Shown here: positions 30,720 to 39,913 of the stretch, piece after piece
How positions within the stretch are numbered: position 1 is the stretch's first letter
How the letters are laid out: each line of letters begins with the position of its first letter
Origin: DASWHF01 sp036393295
GTDB taxonomy: Bacteria > Pseudomonadota > Gammaproteobacteria > Acidiferrobacterales > UBA6901
Direction: 5' to 3'
DNA: 48,665 nt
Assembly (NCBI GenBank): GCA_036393295.1
Contig: DASWHF010000154.1
Coordinates: 1 to 48,665 of the forward strand
Made by a program: the position numbers and the translations under genes
Notes under the pieces: generated by a model
The model's database searches: none
Told to the model about the DNA's origin: nothing
Seen by the model: only the letters and a program-made list of their open reading frames with translations

Positions 30720-33545
30720 TTAGCCGGTGTTGCGCATCCCCGCGGCGATGGCGTTGATGGAGCGCAGCAGCGGATCGCGCCAGACCGACGGGCGCTCGTC
30801 GCTGCCGGGGGCGGCGCGGTAGCGCTTGAGCAGGGCGATCTGGATGTGGTTGAGCGGGTCCAGATAGGGATTGCGGCGCGCCAGCGACAGGGCCAGCACC
30901 GGATTCTCCTCGATCAGGCGTTTGGCGCCGGCGACCGCCAGCACCTGGTTGACGGTGCGGCGGAACTCGTCGTGGATGGTCTGGTAGATGGTGCGGCCGG
31001 TTTCGGCGTCGCTGCACAGCGCGGCGTACTCGCGGGCGATGTCCAGGTCGCTCTTGAACAGCGACATCTGGATGTTGCTGAGCAGCGAGCGGAAGAACGG
31101 CCAGTCGCGGTACATGGTCTGGAGCTCGGCGAACCGGTCCGGGTCGTTGCCGCGCCAGGCCTCGAGCGCCGCACCCAGCCCGTACCAGGCCGGCAGGGTG
31201 TGTCGCGACTGCGCCCAGCCGAACACCCAGGGGATGGCGCGCACCGAGGCCTTGGAGCGATCCTTCTTGCTGCGGTGGCTGGGGCGCGAGCCGATGTTGA
31301 GCAGACCGATCTCGTTGACCGGCGTGGCCTCGTAGAAGTAGTCGATGAAGCCCGGCGTGCGGTCGGTCAGGGCGCGGTAGGCGTCCTCGGCGAGCTGCGA
31401 CAGCGCGTCGAGTATGGCGAGGTACCCCGGACGATCGCCCGGCACCGGCCGGACGAGATTCAGGCTGGCCTTCATCAGTCCGGTGGCGCCCATCGACAGC
31501 TCGTAGGCGGCGGTCTCGGCATTGCTGTACTTGTAATACAGCACCTCGCCCTGCTCGGTGAACTTGATCTGGCCGTGCACCGTCGCCGGCGGCTGCGCCA
31601 GGATGGATTCGTGGGTCGGGCCGCCGCCGCGGCCGATGGTGCCGCCGCGCCCGTGGAACAGCCGGCAGCCGACGCCTTCGGCGTCGGCGATGGCGATGAT
31701 CCGCTTCTGCGCCTCGTACAGGCTCCAGCCCGAGGCGGTCGTGCCGCCGTCCTTGGCCGAGTCGGAATAGCCCAGCATCACCTCCTGGACGTTGCCCGCG
31801 GCCGCGAGCAGTGCGCGATAGACCGGGGTGCCGAGCAGCGCGCGCAGCACGTCCTGGATGTGGGTGAGATCCTCGATAGTCTCGAACAGCGGGCTCACCG
31901 AGATCCGGCAGAACCAGCCGTCGGCGTCGCGGCCGGCGAGCCCGGCGACGCGCGCCAGCCACATCACCTCCATGACGTGGCTCGCGCCGTGCGTCATCGA
32001 GATCACGTAGCTGCCGAAGGCCTCGCGGCTGTAGTCGCGCTGCAGCCGCGCCATGAGCTCGAAGACCTCCAGGGTCTCGCGCGTCGCGGCGCTCAACTGG
32101 CCGCGGTCGATCGCGGGCGCGTTGCGCCGCTCGATATGCGCCGCCAGGCGCGTGCAGCGCTGGGCCTCGTCGAGCTCGAGGTAATCGGTCTCGCCGCCCT
32201 GGGCGAACAGCTCGGCGACCGCGCCGGTATGGCGGCCCGATTCCTGGCGCAGGTCGAGGTTCACCAGGTGGAAGCCGAAGGTCTCGACCACCCGGATAAG
32301 GTCCTTGAGCTCGCCGTCCGCGACCGTGGCGTCGCCGTGGCCGATCAGCGAATCGCGGATGATGTAGAGCTCCGCGAGCAGCCGGCGCGCGTCGGGATAG
32401 GCGGCATCGTCGGGTTCCGGCGTACCGCCCTGGAGGCGGACGCGCACGCGCTTGAGCGTGCGCTCCAGCCGATGGCGCATGAAGTAGAGCTTGCGCCGGT
32501 AGGGCTCGGTGAAGAACTGCTCCGGCTTGTCGCCGAAGGCGACGTCGCGCAGGCGCTCGTCCGCGCCGAGGCTTTCGAGCAGCTCCTGGCTGGGGCGCGC
32601 CATGCGCATCGAGTAGGTCAGCAGGTAGCTGAGTGAATGCACGCGGCGGATGTACTCCTGCAGGATCTCCTCGGCGTGCATGCCGACGGCGAGCGCGGTG
32701 GTCTCGGGGGTCACGTTCGGGTTGCCGTCGCGGTCGCCGCCGATCCACGAGCCGAAGCGCAGGAAGCCCGGCACCCGGATCAGCGGGTCGCCGTTGGCGT
32801 CGACGCCGTACACGCGCTTGACCGCCTTTTCGAGGAAGCGATAGGCGGCCGGCACCGCCTGGAACAGGCTCTCGCGGAAATAGTAGAGCCCGTTGCGGAT
32901 CTCGTCGCGCACCGCCGGCCGCAGCGTGCGCACCTCGTCGGTCTTCCACAGTATCTGGATCTGCGCCTCGAGCTCGCGGACGATGGTGTCGGTCTCTTCC
33001 TTGCCGAGGCGCGGATCGTTGAGGCACTCGGCGGTGACGAAGATGCGGCGCATGGCGTGCATCAGCGTGCGGCGCTTGGCCTCGGTGGGGTGGGCGGTGA
33101 ACACCGGCATGAAGGCCAGCCGGTCGAGCAGCGTCTGGAGCTCCGCGGCGGTCACGCCCTGGGCGTGGAACCAGCGCACCGCCTCGTCGAAGGACCCGAC
33201 CCACAACGGCCCGCCGGCGCGCATGATGCGGCGCCGCTTGCGGTGGTGGTAGGCCTCCTCGACGCTGTTGACCAGGCTGAAATAGGTGCTGAAGGCGCGC
33301 ACCACGTGGGTCAGGGTCTCGGGATCGAGTTTGTCGATGGCGCGCAGCAGGCGCGTGCGCTTGCGCGGGTCGTCCTGCTTGTGCAGGCCGATGAAGCCCT
33401 TGCGCAGCGTCTCGACCGCCTTCAGCACCTTGCCGCCGGCCTGGTCGCGCAGCACGTGACCGAGCAGCCGGCCGAACAGCTTGACCCGCCCGCGCAACTC
33501 CTTGTCGCCGGGGATCTCGACTTTCGATTTAACCTCTTGTTCCAT
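30720..33545 (-). CDS. ppc: Phosphoenolpyruvate carboxylase
   Basis: Ppc adds bicarbonate to phosphoenolpyruvate to give oxaloacetate, refilling the citric acid cycle. The 941-residue length is in the range of the gammaproteobacterial enzyme. Diagnostic motifs are FTAHPTEAKRRT (catalytic His152), GDRDGNPNVT, VNLDLRQESGRHT, GYSDSAKDGG, FHGRGGTIGRGGGPTHESI and the invariant C-terminus AAGMRNTG. It is a cytoplasmic homotetramer. GGGGTG precedes ATG 33545. The dehydrogenase gene upstream on the same strand ends 86 bases before it; co-transcription is possible. Confidence 0.97.
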   Translation of the reverse strand: MEQEVKSKVEIPGDKELRGRVKLFGRLLGHVLRDQAGGKVLKAVETLRKGFIGLHKQDDPRKRTRLLRAIDKLDPETLTHVVRAFSTYFSLVNSVEEAYHHRKRRRIMRAGGPLWVGSFDEAVRWFHAQGVTAAELQTLLDRLAFMPVFTAHPTEAKRRTLMHAMRRIFVTAECLNDPRLGKEETDTIVRELEAQIQILWKTDEVRTLRPAVRDEIRNGLYYFRESLFQAVPAAYRFLEKAVKRVYGVDANGDPLIRVPGFLRFGSWIGGDRDGNPNVTPETTALAVGMHAEEILQEYIRRVHSLSYLLTYSMRMARPSQELLESLGADERLRDVAFGDKPEQFFTEPYRRKLYFMRHRLERTLKRVRVRLQGGTPEPDDAAYPDARRLLAELYIIRDSLIGHGDATVADGELKDLIRVVETFGFHLVNLDLRQESGRHTGAVAELFAQGGETDYLELDEAQRCTRLAAHIERRNAPAIDRGQLSAATRETLEVFELMARLQRDYSREAFGSYVISMTHGASHVMEVMWLARVAGLAGRDADGWFCRISVSPLFETIEDLTHIQDVLRALLGTPVYRALLAAAGNVQEVMLGYSDSAKDGGTTASGWSLYEAQKRIIAIADAEGVGCRLFHGRGGTIGRGGGPTHESILAQPPATVHGQIKFTEQGEVLYYKYSNAETAAYELSMGATGLMKASLNLVRPVPGDRPGYLAILDALSQLAEDAYRALTDRTPGFIDYFYEATPVNEIGLLNIGSRPSHRSKKDRSKASVRAIPWVFGWAQSRHTLPAWYGLGAALEAWRGNDPDRFAELQTMYRDWPFFRSLLSNIQMSLFKSDLDIAREYAALCSDAETGRTIYQTIHDEFRRTVNQVLAVAGAKRLIEENPVLALSLARRNPYLDPLNHIQIALLKRYRAAPGSDERPSVWRDPLLRSINAIAAGMRNTG

Positions 33546-33631
33546 TCACGCGCACCCCATGGCGACCCGGCATTCCCGGGCGGATTCGACTGTTACGGAA
33601 CGCGCCCGACGCCGCCGACCGAAGCCGGCGA

Positions 33632-36600
33632 CTATAATAACACCTGCTCCAGGCCGCCGTGCCGGGCGCTGTCGACGAAGCGCTGCTGCCAGCCCGGCCC
33701 GAGCCGGCGGTTGGCCAGCTCGACGACGATGTAATCGGTGTCGAGGCCGGTATCCTCGCGGTAACGCGACAGCCCCTGCACGCAGGCCGGGCAGGAGGTC
33801 AGCATTTTCACTTTCGCCGCTCCTGCGCGTCCCTGCGCCCGCGGCACTTGGGCGTCCTGCCCTTCGGCCGCTCCTGCGCCTCCCTGCGCCCGCGACGCAC
33901 AGGGATGTGCGAGTGTCGCGTTAGGCAGGATGTCGGAAGCGACCGGCACTTGGGCGTCCTGCCCATCGGCCGCTCCTGCGCGTCCCTGCGCCCGCGGCAC
34001 TTGGGCGTCCTGCCCATCGCCTTCGTGCGCCACCGGCGCGCCGGACAGCTGCGCGATGCCCTGCTTGAGCTCTTCCAGCTTGCGGAAGCGCACCTGGGTG
34101 GCGATGTCCGGGCGCGCGACCGCGAAGCTGCCGGCCTCGCCGCAGCAGCGGTCGGACAGCAGCACCTCCTGGCCGATGAGCTTCGACGCCACGCTCACCG
34201 GGTTGTAGGACTTCATTGGCGTGTGGCAGGGGTCGTGATAGAGGTAGCGCACGCCCGGCACGCCGTCGAGGCTCACGCCCTGCTCCATCAGGTACTCGTG
34301 GATGTCGAGCAGCCGGCAGCCCGGGAAAATCGACTCGAATTCGTATTTCAGCAGTTGGTCCATGCAGGTGCCGCAGGACACGATCACGGTCTTGATGTCG
34401 AGATAATTGAGCGTGTTGGCCACACGGTGGAACAGCACGCGGTTGTCGGTGGTGATCTTGGTACCCTTGGCGTGATCGCCGCTCGCGGTCTGCGGGTAGC
34501 CGCAGCACAGATAACCGGGCGGTAGCACGGTCTGGGCGCCGACCTCGTAAAGCATGGCGAGCGTCGCCAGCCCGACCTGGCTGAACAGCCGCTCCGAGCC
34601 GCAGCCGGGAAAATAGAACACCGCATCCGAGTCGTCGTTGACCCGGGCGGGGTCGCGCAGGATCGGCACGCTCTTGCCGTCCTCGACGCCCAGCAACTGG
34701 CGCGTGGTGCGGGTCGGCAGTCCGGCCGGCATCGGCTTGCGGACGAAATGGATCACCTGCGCTGTGAGCGGCGTCCGGCCGGTGGTGGCGGCCGGCCGGC
34801 GGGTGTCGCGCAGCAGGCCGAGGCGCCGCGCCAGGCCGTGCGCCAGGCGCTGCGCGCCGTAACCCCAGTCGATCAGCAGCTTGCGCAGGATCTTGACGGT
34901 GGTCGGGTCGGTGGCGTTGAGATAGGCCATCGACAGCCAGGTGCCGGGGCTGAAGCGCTTTTGGCCGCGCTCGGCGAGGATCTTGCGCATGCGGATCGTC
35001 ACGTCGCCGAAATCGATGTCCACCGGGCAGGGGTTGAGGCATTTGTGGCAGACGGTGCAGTGGTCGGCGACGTCGTTCAGCTCGGCGAAGTGCTTGAGCG
35101 AGATGCCGCGGCGCGTCTGCTCCTCGTAGAGGAAGGCCTCGATGATGAGCCCGGTGGCGAGGATCTTGTTGCGCGGCGAGTACAGCAGGTTGGCGCGCGG
35201 CACGTGGGTGTTGCACAACGGCTTGCACTTGCCGCAGCGCAGGCAGTGGCGGATGTCGTCGTTGAGCGCGCCGAGCTCGCTCTCCTCGAGGATGATCGCC
35301 TCCTGCTGCACCAGGCGCAGCGACGGCGTGTAGGCGCGCTCCAGGCCGGCGCCCGGCAACAGCTTGCCGCGGTTGAAACTGCCGGCGGGGTCGACGCGGC
35401 GCTTGTAGGCGGCGAAGGCCTCGACCGCGTCCGGCTCCAGGTACTGGAACTTGGTGATGCCGATGCCGTGCTCGCCGGAGATCACGCCGCCGAGCCGCTT
35501 GGCCAGCGCCATGACGCGGGCGACGATGCGCTCGGCCTCCTGGAGCATGGCGTAGTCGTTGGAGAACACCGGGATGTTGGTGTGCACGTTGCCGTCGCCG
35601 GCGTGCATGTGGGTGGCGACGAACAGCCGGCTGACGCGCAGGCGCCGGTGAATGTCGTCGAGCGCGGCGCGCGTCGGCGCCAGCTCGCGGCCGGCGAAGA
35701 CGTCCTTCAGCGGGTGCTCGACCTCGCGCCGGTAGGAAATGCGGGCGCTGTGGCGCAGCAGCAGGTCGAGCACGCGGTCGGTGTCGCGCGCGTCGGCCAG
35801 CTCGGCGGCGTCGAACAGCGCGCGCTGTTCGGCGACCGGCGCGTCGAGCGCGTCGAGCAGGCCGCGCCAGCGGTCGCGCACGCGCGCGAGCCGGTCGCGC
35901 GCCGCGGCGACCTTGTCGCGCAGGATCGCGTCGCTCTCGCCGCTCGCCTCGTAGTCCGGCGTGTAGGCGCGCGCGCCGTCGAGGCCGGCCAGGTACCCGT
36001 CGACCGCGGCCGCGATCGCGAGCTTGTTGCCGATCGACTGTTCGATGTTGATGCGCGCGATGCCCTCGGCGTAATCGGCGAGGTGCGCGAGCGGGATCAC
36101 CACGTCCTCGTTGATCTTGAAGGCGTTGGTGTGGGCGGCGATCGCCGCGGTGCGCGCGCGGTCCGCCCAGAAGCGGCGCCGCGCCTCGGGGCTGGCGGCG
36201 ATAAAGCCCTCCGCGTCGCGCGCGTTGGCGCGCCGCACCACCTCGGAGGCGGTCTGCGCCACGGCGTCCTCGTCGTCACCGGCGATGTCGACCAGCAGCA
36301 CCATGGTCGGGCGCTCGCGCCGCGCCGCCTTGGTGGTGTAGCCGATGGCGCGCACATAGCGTTCGTCGAGGTGCTCCAGGCCGGCCAGCACCACCTGCGC
36401 GTGGCGATCCAGGTAATCCTTGATCTCGACCACCGCCGGCACCGCGCGCTTCAGATCGTGGCCGAAGAACTCCAGGCACACGGTACGGAGGTGTTTGGGC
36501 ATGCGGTGCAGCACGAACACCGCCGAGGTGATCAGCCCGTCGCAACCCTCCTTCTGGACGCCCGGCAGGCCGGCGAGGAACTTGTCGGTGACGTCCTTGC

Positions 36601-37672
36601 CCAGCCCGGCCTTGCGGAACACCCGTCCGGGGACGGTCAGCAGCTCCGGCTCGCCGCGCGGTGTCGTGCCGTCGGGCGCGAAGCGGCGGAGGCGGAAGCG
36701 CACGGTGTCCTGCTCGTGGATCTTGCCGAGGTTGTGGTCGAGGCGCTCGACCGTGAGCCATTCGGCCTGCGGCGTGACCATGCGCCAGGACACCAGGTTG
36801 TCGAGCGCCGTGCCCCACAGCACCGCCTTCTTGCCGCCGGCGTTCATGGCGATGTTGCCGCCGATGGTCGAGGCGTCCTGGGAGGTCGGGTCGACCGCGA
36901 ATACGTAGCCCGCGTCTTCCGCGCGCCGGGCGACGTTCTGGGTGACTACGCCGGCCTCGGCGCGCACCGTCGGCACCGGTGCGGCGACGCCTTCCAGCGC
37001 GGTCAACTCGACCGGCCCCAAGCCTTCCAGCTTCTCGGTATTGATCACCACCGCGTCGTCGGTCAACGGCACGGCGCCGCCGGTGTAGCCGGTGCCGCCG
37101 CCGCGCGGGACCAGGCTGAGGCCGAGGTCGGTGCAGGCCTTGACGACCGCGAGGGTTTCGGCCTCGCTGTCCGGGCTGATCACCGCCACCGGATACTCGA
37201 CGCGCCAATCGGTCGCATCGGTGACGTGCGAAACCCGTGCCAGGCCCGAGAAGTCGATATTGTCGCGGCGAGTGACGCGCGCCAGGCGCTTGATGATCTT
37301 GCGCCGCAGCTCCAGCTGGCGCGGGAACCACTGCGCGAACTCGCCGACCGCGCCGCGGGCGCGCACGATCAGCTCCAGGGTCAGGGGGTTGTCCTCGGCG
37401 CGCTGGCGGATCTGGTCGAGGCGGTGCTCCAGCGCCGCCAGCAGCGCGGCGCGGCGCTCGCGATTCTCCAGCAGGTCGTCCTGGATGTAGGGGTTGCGGG
37501 TGATGACCCACATGTCGCCCAGCACCTCGAACAGCATGCGCGCCGAGCGGCCGGTGCGGCGGCTGCCGCGCAGCGCGTTGAGGGTCTCCCACATCTTGAC
37601 CCCGAGAAAGCGGATGACGATTTCGCGGTCGGAGAACGAGGTGTAGTTGTAGGGAATCTCGCGGATGCGCAT
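33632..37672 (-). CDS. FAD/Fe-S D-lactate (2-hydroxyacid) dehydrogenase, GlcD-GlcF-type fusion
   Basis: This 1346-residue protein fuses a GlcD-like flavoprotein and a GlcF-like iron-sulfur protein. An N-terminal region (1-150) precedes the FAD-binding PCMH domain (about 160-420, PRGGGTGYTGGAVPL near 191). The FAD-oxidase C-terminal domain follows (450-790; HMHAGDGNVHTN near 691, GEHGIG near 735). Two 4Fe-4S motifs come next (CLRCGKCKPLC near 808, CTVCHKCLNPCPVD near 871), and two CCG domains (CCGYPQTASGD near 1055, CCGEAGSF near 1175). It probably oxidises D-lactate or a related acid and passes electrons to quinone or another carrier. About 69 residues (near 1218-1287) are encoded by inserted DNA repeats. 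The ribosome site is weak. Confidence 0.9.
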   Translation of the reverse strand: MRIREIPYNYTSFSDREIVIRFLGVKMWETLNALRGSRRTGRSARMLFEVLGDMWVITRNPYIQDDLLENRERRAALLAALEHRLDQIRQRAEDNPLTLELIVRARGAVGEFAQWFPRQLELRRKIIKRLARVTRRDNIDFSGLARVSHVTDATDWRVEYPVAVISPDSEAETLAVVKACTDLGLSLVPRGGGTGYTGGAVPLTDDAVVINTEKLEGLGPVELTALEGVAAPVPTVRAEAGVVTQNVARRAEDAGYVFAVDPTSQDASTIGGNIAMNAGGKKAVLWGTALDNLVSWRMVTPQAEWLTVERLDHNLGKIHEQDTVRFRLRRFAPDGTTPRGEPELLTVPGRVFRKAGLGKDVTDKFLAGLPGVQKEGCDGLITSAVFVLHRMPKHLRTVCLEFFGHDLKRAVPAVVEIKDYLDRHAQVVLAGLEHLDERYVRAIGYTTKAARRERPTMVLLVDIAGDDEDAVAQTASEVVRRANARDAEGFIAASPEARRRFWADRARTAAIAAHTNAFKINEDVVIPLAHLADYAEGIARINIEQSIGNKLAIAAAVDGYLAGLDGARAYTPDYEASGESDAILRDKVAAARDRLARVRDRWRGLLDALDAPVAEQRALFDAAELADARDTDRVLDLLLRHSARISYRREVEHPLKDVFAGRELAPTRAALDDIHRRLRVSRLFVATHMHAGDGNVHTNIPVFSNDYAMLQEAERIVARVMALAKRLGGVISGEHGIGITKFQYLEPDAVEAFAAYKRRVDPAGSFNRGKLLPGAGLERAYTPSLRLVQQEAIILEESELGALNDDIRHCLRCGKCKPLCNTHVPRANLLYSPRNKILATGLIIEAFLYEEQTRRGISLKHFAELNDVADHCTVCHKCLNPCPVDIDFGDVTIRMRKILAERGQKRFSPGTWLSMAYLNATDPTTVKILRKLLIDWGYGAQRLAHGLARRLGLLRDTRRPAATTGRTPLTAQVIHFVRKPMPAGLPTRTTRQLLGVEDGKSVPILRDPARVNDDSDAVFYFPGCGSERLFSQVGLATLAMLYEVGAQTVLPPGYLCCGYPQTASGDHAKGTKITTDNRVLFHRVANTLNYLDIKTVIVSCGTCMDQLLKYEFESIFPGCRLLDIHEYLMEQGVSLDGVPGVRYLYHDPCHTPMKSYNPVSVASKLIGQEVLLSDRCCGEAGSFAVARPDIATQVRFRKLEELKQGIAQLSGAPVAHEGDGQDAQVPRAQGRAGAADGQDAQVPVASDILPNATLAHPCASRAQGGAGAAEGQDAQVPRAQGRAGAAKVKMLTSCPACVQGLSRYREDTGLDTDYIVVELANRRLGPGWQQRFVDSARHGGLEQVLL
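33815..34022 (-). repeat. In-frame palindromic/tandem repeat insertion inside the dehydrogenase gene
   Basis: A unit of about 51 bp (containing GGGCAGGACGCCCAAGTGCC) is present in two full copies and one copy split by a 45-bp spacer. In the gene frame it encodes GQDAQVPRAQGRAGAA. It interrupts the peptide between GAPVAHEGD and KVKMLTSCPACVQG, directly before the last cysteine-pair motif of the second CCG domain region. The length is close to a multiple of three, so the gene stays open. Confidence 0.88.
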
Positions 37673-37931
37673 GCTGCTTCGCAAAACCCGCCGGCGGGCG
37701 CCGGCTCCGGTGTGAAAGGCCGGCATTCTATCACGATCGTCGCCTAGCATGTTGAAACACGGCTGGTTTCCCCGGGTGCTCGCGGGCAAATCCCTGCGCC
37801 GGCCAGGGGGATGGGCGCGGTCGGTTTGCGCCCTCGCGGTCGAACCACTACCATAACGGCCCAGCCCACCGATTTTGTCTGCCAAGGCGCGGGACCCCGG
37901 CTTTCAGGCCGGCGCGCCGGAACCCACGCGA

Positions 37932-38333
37932 ATGCACGCCTTGACCCTGGAACAACGCATCGAGCTGACCCGCGGCGTGATGGCCATCCTCGACCACTGG
38001 GCGGTGCCGGCCGCCGCCCAGATCCGGCTGCTGGCGCTGCCGGACGCCACCAAGCCGCGTTCCCTGCACCGCTACCGGCAGGACACGCCGCTGCCGGAGG
38101 AACCGGAGATCCTGGAGCGCATCGAGCACCTGGTCGGCATCGCCGACGCCCTGCGCACCTCCTACCCGCGCAACGCCAGCATGGATGCCCAGTGGCTCAA
38201 CACCACCAACGTGCGATTCGACAACCGCACGCCGCTCGAGGTGATGGTCGAGGACGGTCTCGACGGCGTGATCGCGGTCCGCGTCCTGCTGGACTGCGCC
38301 TACGACTGGCACATCAGCGGCTCGCGCCGCTGA
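37932..38333 (+). CDS. MbcA/ParS/Xre-type antitoxin-like protein without toxin
   Basis: This 133-residue protein ends in the short toxin-binding segment seen in MbcA/ParS/Xre antitoxins (NVRFDNRTPLEVMVEDGLDG, where an N-x-x-F-x-x-x-x-P pattern is followed by a helix). The N-terminal 75 residues (LTLEQRIELTRGVMAIL, then PDATKPRSLHRYRQD) are helical and could hold the DNA-binding part. Normally a RES-domain toxin gene adjoins; none is present here, so the protein may be a solitary regulator. ATG 37932 is chosen; its ribosome site is poor. It is divergent from the dehydrogenase gene. Confidence 0.72.
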   Translation: MHALTLEQRIELTRGVMAILDHWAVPAAAQIRLLALPDATKPRSLHRYRQDTPLPEEPEILERIEHLVGIADALRTSYPRNASMDAQWLNTTNVRFDNRTPLEVMVEDGLDGVIAVRVLLDCAYDWHISGSRR

Positions 38334-38454
38334 CCTCCCCCGTCCCCGGCATTTTCCCGGGAGCGGTTCTTTGATCGGCATCAATGCGCCGAGCGCAAGG
38401 ACGCGCTATTAATACACGTTCCCCATGAACTGAACCGACTCCGGAGGAGGGGCG

Positions 38455-38841
38455 ATGATGGAACACCGCCTGTTCAATCGCAGTCCGGCGCGCGTCGGCG
38501 CAATCATCGAGAGCGAGGCGGCCGGCCGGCGCCGCGTCCGGATACGTAACCTGAGCCCCGGCGGCGCCTTCCTGGAGTTGGACCCGCCGGCGCCGCGTAA
38601 TTCGCCTCTCGAGGTCGTGGTCGCGCGGCGCGCCGGCAATGTCCGCCATCTGTTCCGGGTCACCGCCTGGGTCGTGCATGTCGCCGAGGGTGGTATCGGC
38701 GTCGAGTTCGACGACGGCGATGCCGGCGCCTGGCAGGCCGTGTTCCAGCTCCTGGGCCGGGGAACGGCCGCCACCCGGCCGCGCACGCCGGCGCCGGGTC
38801 GGGAGGATGCCGGGCCACCGCCGCTGTCCACGGCCGGTTGA
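38455..38841 (+). CDS. PilZ-domain protein
   Basis: This 128-residue protein has one PilZ domain (about residues 3-100). The c-di-GMP-binding pattern is present in part: EHRLFNRSPARV supplies the Arg-rich start and RNLSPGGAFLEL matches the (D/N)xSxxG box. The tail is Pro-rich and disordered. Such stand-alone PilZ proteins transmit c-di-GMP signals to motility or polysaccharide systems. GGAGGAGGGGCG precedes tandem ATG codons; 38455 is the first. The YbaK-like gene begins 42 bases after its stop. Confidence 0.88.
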   Translation: MMEHRLFNRSPARVGAIIESEAAGRRRVRIRNLSPGGAFLELDPPAPRNSPLEVVVARRAGNVRHLFRVTAWVVHVAEGGIGVEFDDGDAGAWQAVFQLLGRGTAATRPRTPAPGREDAGPPPLSTAG

Positions 38842-38883
38842 AGCGCCGCGGCACGGCACTCGTATGCACACCGGAGAATTGCC

Positions 38884-39348
38884 ATGACCATCGCCACCAC
38901 CATCATCGACTATCTGCAGCAGCATCGTATCCCGTATTCCGTGGTCGCCCATGACCACAGCGGATCCAGCCGCCAGACCGTCAGCAGCGCGCATGTGCCG
39001 CCGGAGCGGTTCGCCAAGGCGGTGATTTTCCTCGACAAGCGCGGCTACCTGATGGCGGTCGTGCCCGGCAACCGCTATGTCAGTGTCAGGACCCTGTCGG
39101 AGAAGCTCGGGCGCGAGCTGAGCCTGGCCGAGGAGCAGCGCATCGCGCCGGTGTTCGGCGACTGCGATCCGGGCGCCATCCCGCCGCTCGGCCCGGCCTA
39201 CGGCATGGAGACCATCCTCGACGACAGCCTGGTCGGCCAGCCGGAGATCTATTTCGAGGCCGGCGACCACGAGGAGCTGATCCAGGTCAGCGGCGAGGAT
39301 TTCCTGCGGTTGATGAGCCACGCCCGCCACGGGCAGTTCAGCCACTAA
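38884..39348 (+). CDS. YbaK/EbsC-type aminoacyl-tRNA deacylase
   Basis: This 154-residue protein belongs to the YbaK/ProX superfamily, which hydrolyses mischarged tRNA in trans. The start MTIATTIIDYLQQHRIPYSV, the segment ERFAKAVIFLDKRG (conserved Lys), ALP-like VVPGNRYVS and the late GDCDPGAIPPLG loop fit the fold. The exact substrate cannot be told. The stop is followed after 114 bases by a terminator-like hairpin. It may be co-transcribed with the PilZ gene. Confidence 0.87.
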   Translation: MTIATTIIDYLQQHRIPYSVVAHDHSGSSRQTVSSAHVPPERFAKAVIFLDKRGYLMAVVPGNRYVSVRTLSEKLGRELSLAEEQRIAPVFGDCDPGAIPPLGPAYGMETILDDSLVGQPEIYFEAGDHEELIQVSGEDFLRLMSHARHGQFSH

Positions 39349-39452
39349 AGGCGCCTGCGCCGGGCGCGCGGACGCGGCCCGGCGGGGAGCGCGTCGCGCA
39401 CGGTCTGGCAGCCTGCCAGGAGGCCCGGTGGGCAATTGCCGGGCGCCATCGA

Positions 39453-39458
39453 TATAAT
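39453..39458 (+). promoter_or_regulatory. Candidate -10 element in front of a terminator-like leader
   Basis: TATAAT is placed so that a transcript would begin near 39465, at the foot of the hairpin at 39463-39489. No good -35 hexamer is visible at the usual distance. Confidence 0.4.
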
Positions 39459-39462
39459 CAGA

Positions 39463-39500
39463 CCCCCGACGGCAATCCGCCGCCGGGGGTTTCGTTTTTT
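39463..39500 (+). terminator. Strong Rho-independent terminator or attenuator
   Basis: CCCCCGACGGC pairs with GCCGCCGGGGG (11 positions, one mismatch) around a 5-base loop, followed by TTTCGTTTTTT (39490-39500). It ends 1 base before the AGGAGG ribosome site of the 39514 gene. It could end the YbaK-like transcript, or act as an attenuator in the leader of the next gene. Confidence 0.8.
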
Positions 39501-39513
39501 CAGGAGGCGGGCG

Positions 39514-39912
39514 ATGCCGGAAGCGGCGACGATGGTGGTGGTGCTGAACGGCGAGTCCCGGGTCGAGTACGACCGGCGCAAGCCGTTGCCGGGCATACAG
39601 CGGCGCTTTCTCGACAAGATGGATACCGACATGAACGTCGGTCTGACGCTCAACGGCGAGCATATCGCCGAGCCCGATCTCACCGCACGCGCGCAGTTCG
39701 TCGCCCTGCACCTGGTGCGGGCGCTCAAGAGCGACGACGACGAGCGCATCGCCGCGCTTTGCGCCTACCTCGCCAACCGCCTGCCGAAGCTCCACCAGGT
39801 CGCGATCCAGGAGCACGGCGACGAGGTCGCCATCGACCTGGTGTTCGACCGGCCGTACGTGCAGCCGGCGCCGGTGAAGTTCGTCAAACCGCCGGCGCGC
39901 GGCGGCCACTGA
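39514..39912 (+). CDS. Small conserved hypothetical protein behind a terminator
   Basis: This 132-residue protein (MPEAATMVVVLNGESRVEYDR start) has an alternating strand-helix pattern with a conserved-looking core LPGIQRRFLDKMDTDMNVG and a C-terminal strand AIDLVFDRPYVQPAPVKF. No membrane segment. I do not know the family; such a protein, often found near respiratory or sulfur genes, has no assigned role. AGGAGG lies 8 bases before the ATG, and a strong terminator hairpin lies just upstream of it, so its expression needs read-through or attenuation control. Confidence 0.75.
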   Translation: MPEAATMVVVLNGESRVEYDRRKPLPGIQRRFLDKMDTDMNVGLTLNGEHIAEPDLTARAQFVALHLVRALKSDDDERIAALCAYLANRLPKLHQVAIQEHGDEVAIDLVFDRPYVQPAPVKFVKPPARGGH

Positions 39913-39913
39913 C

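Noticed and set aside
33815..34022. Possible CRISPR array (repeats of about 51 bp)
   Set aside because: Units are adjacent or split, without unique spacers of even length, lie inside a coding frame, and no cas genes are near.
34748..37747. A 999-codon plus-strand frame opposite the dehydrogenase
   Set aside because: It is the mirror of a gene with all its FAD and Fe-S motifs; the antisense product is composed of Arg, Ala, Val and His-rich filler.
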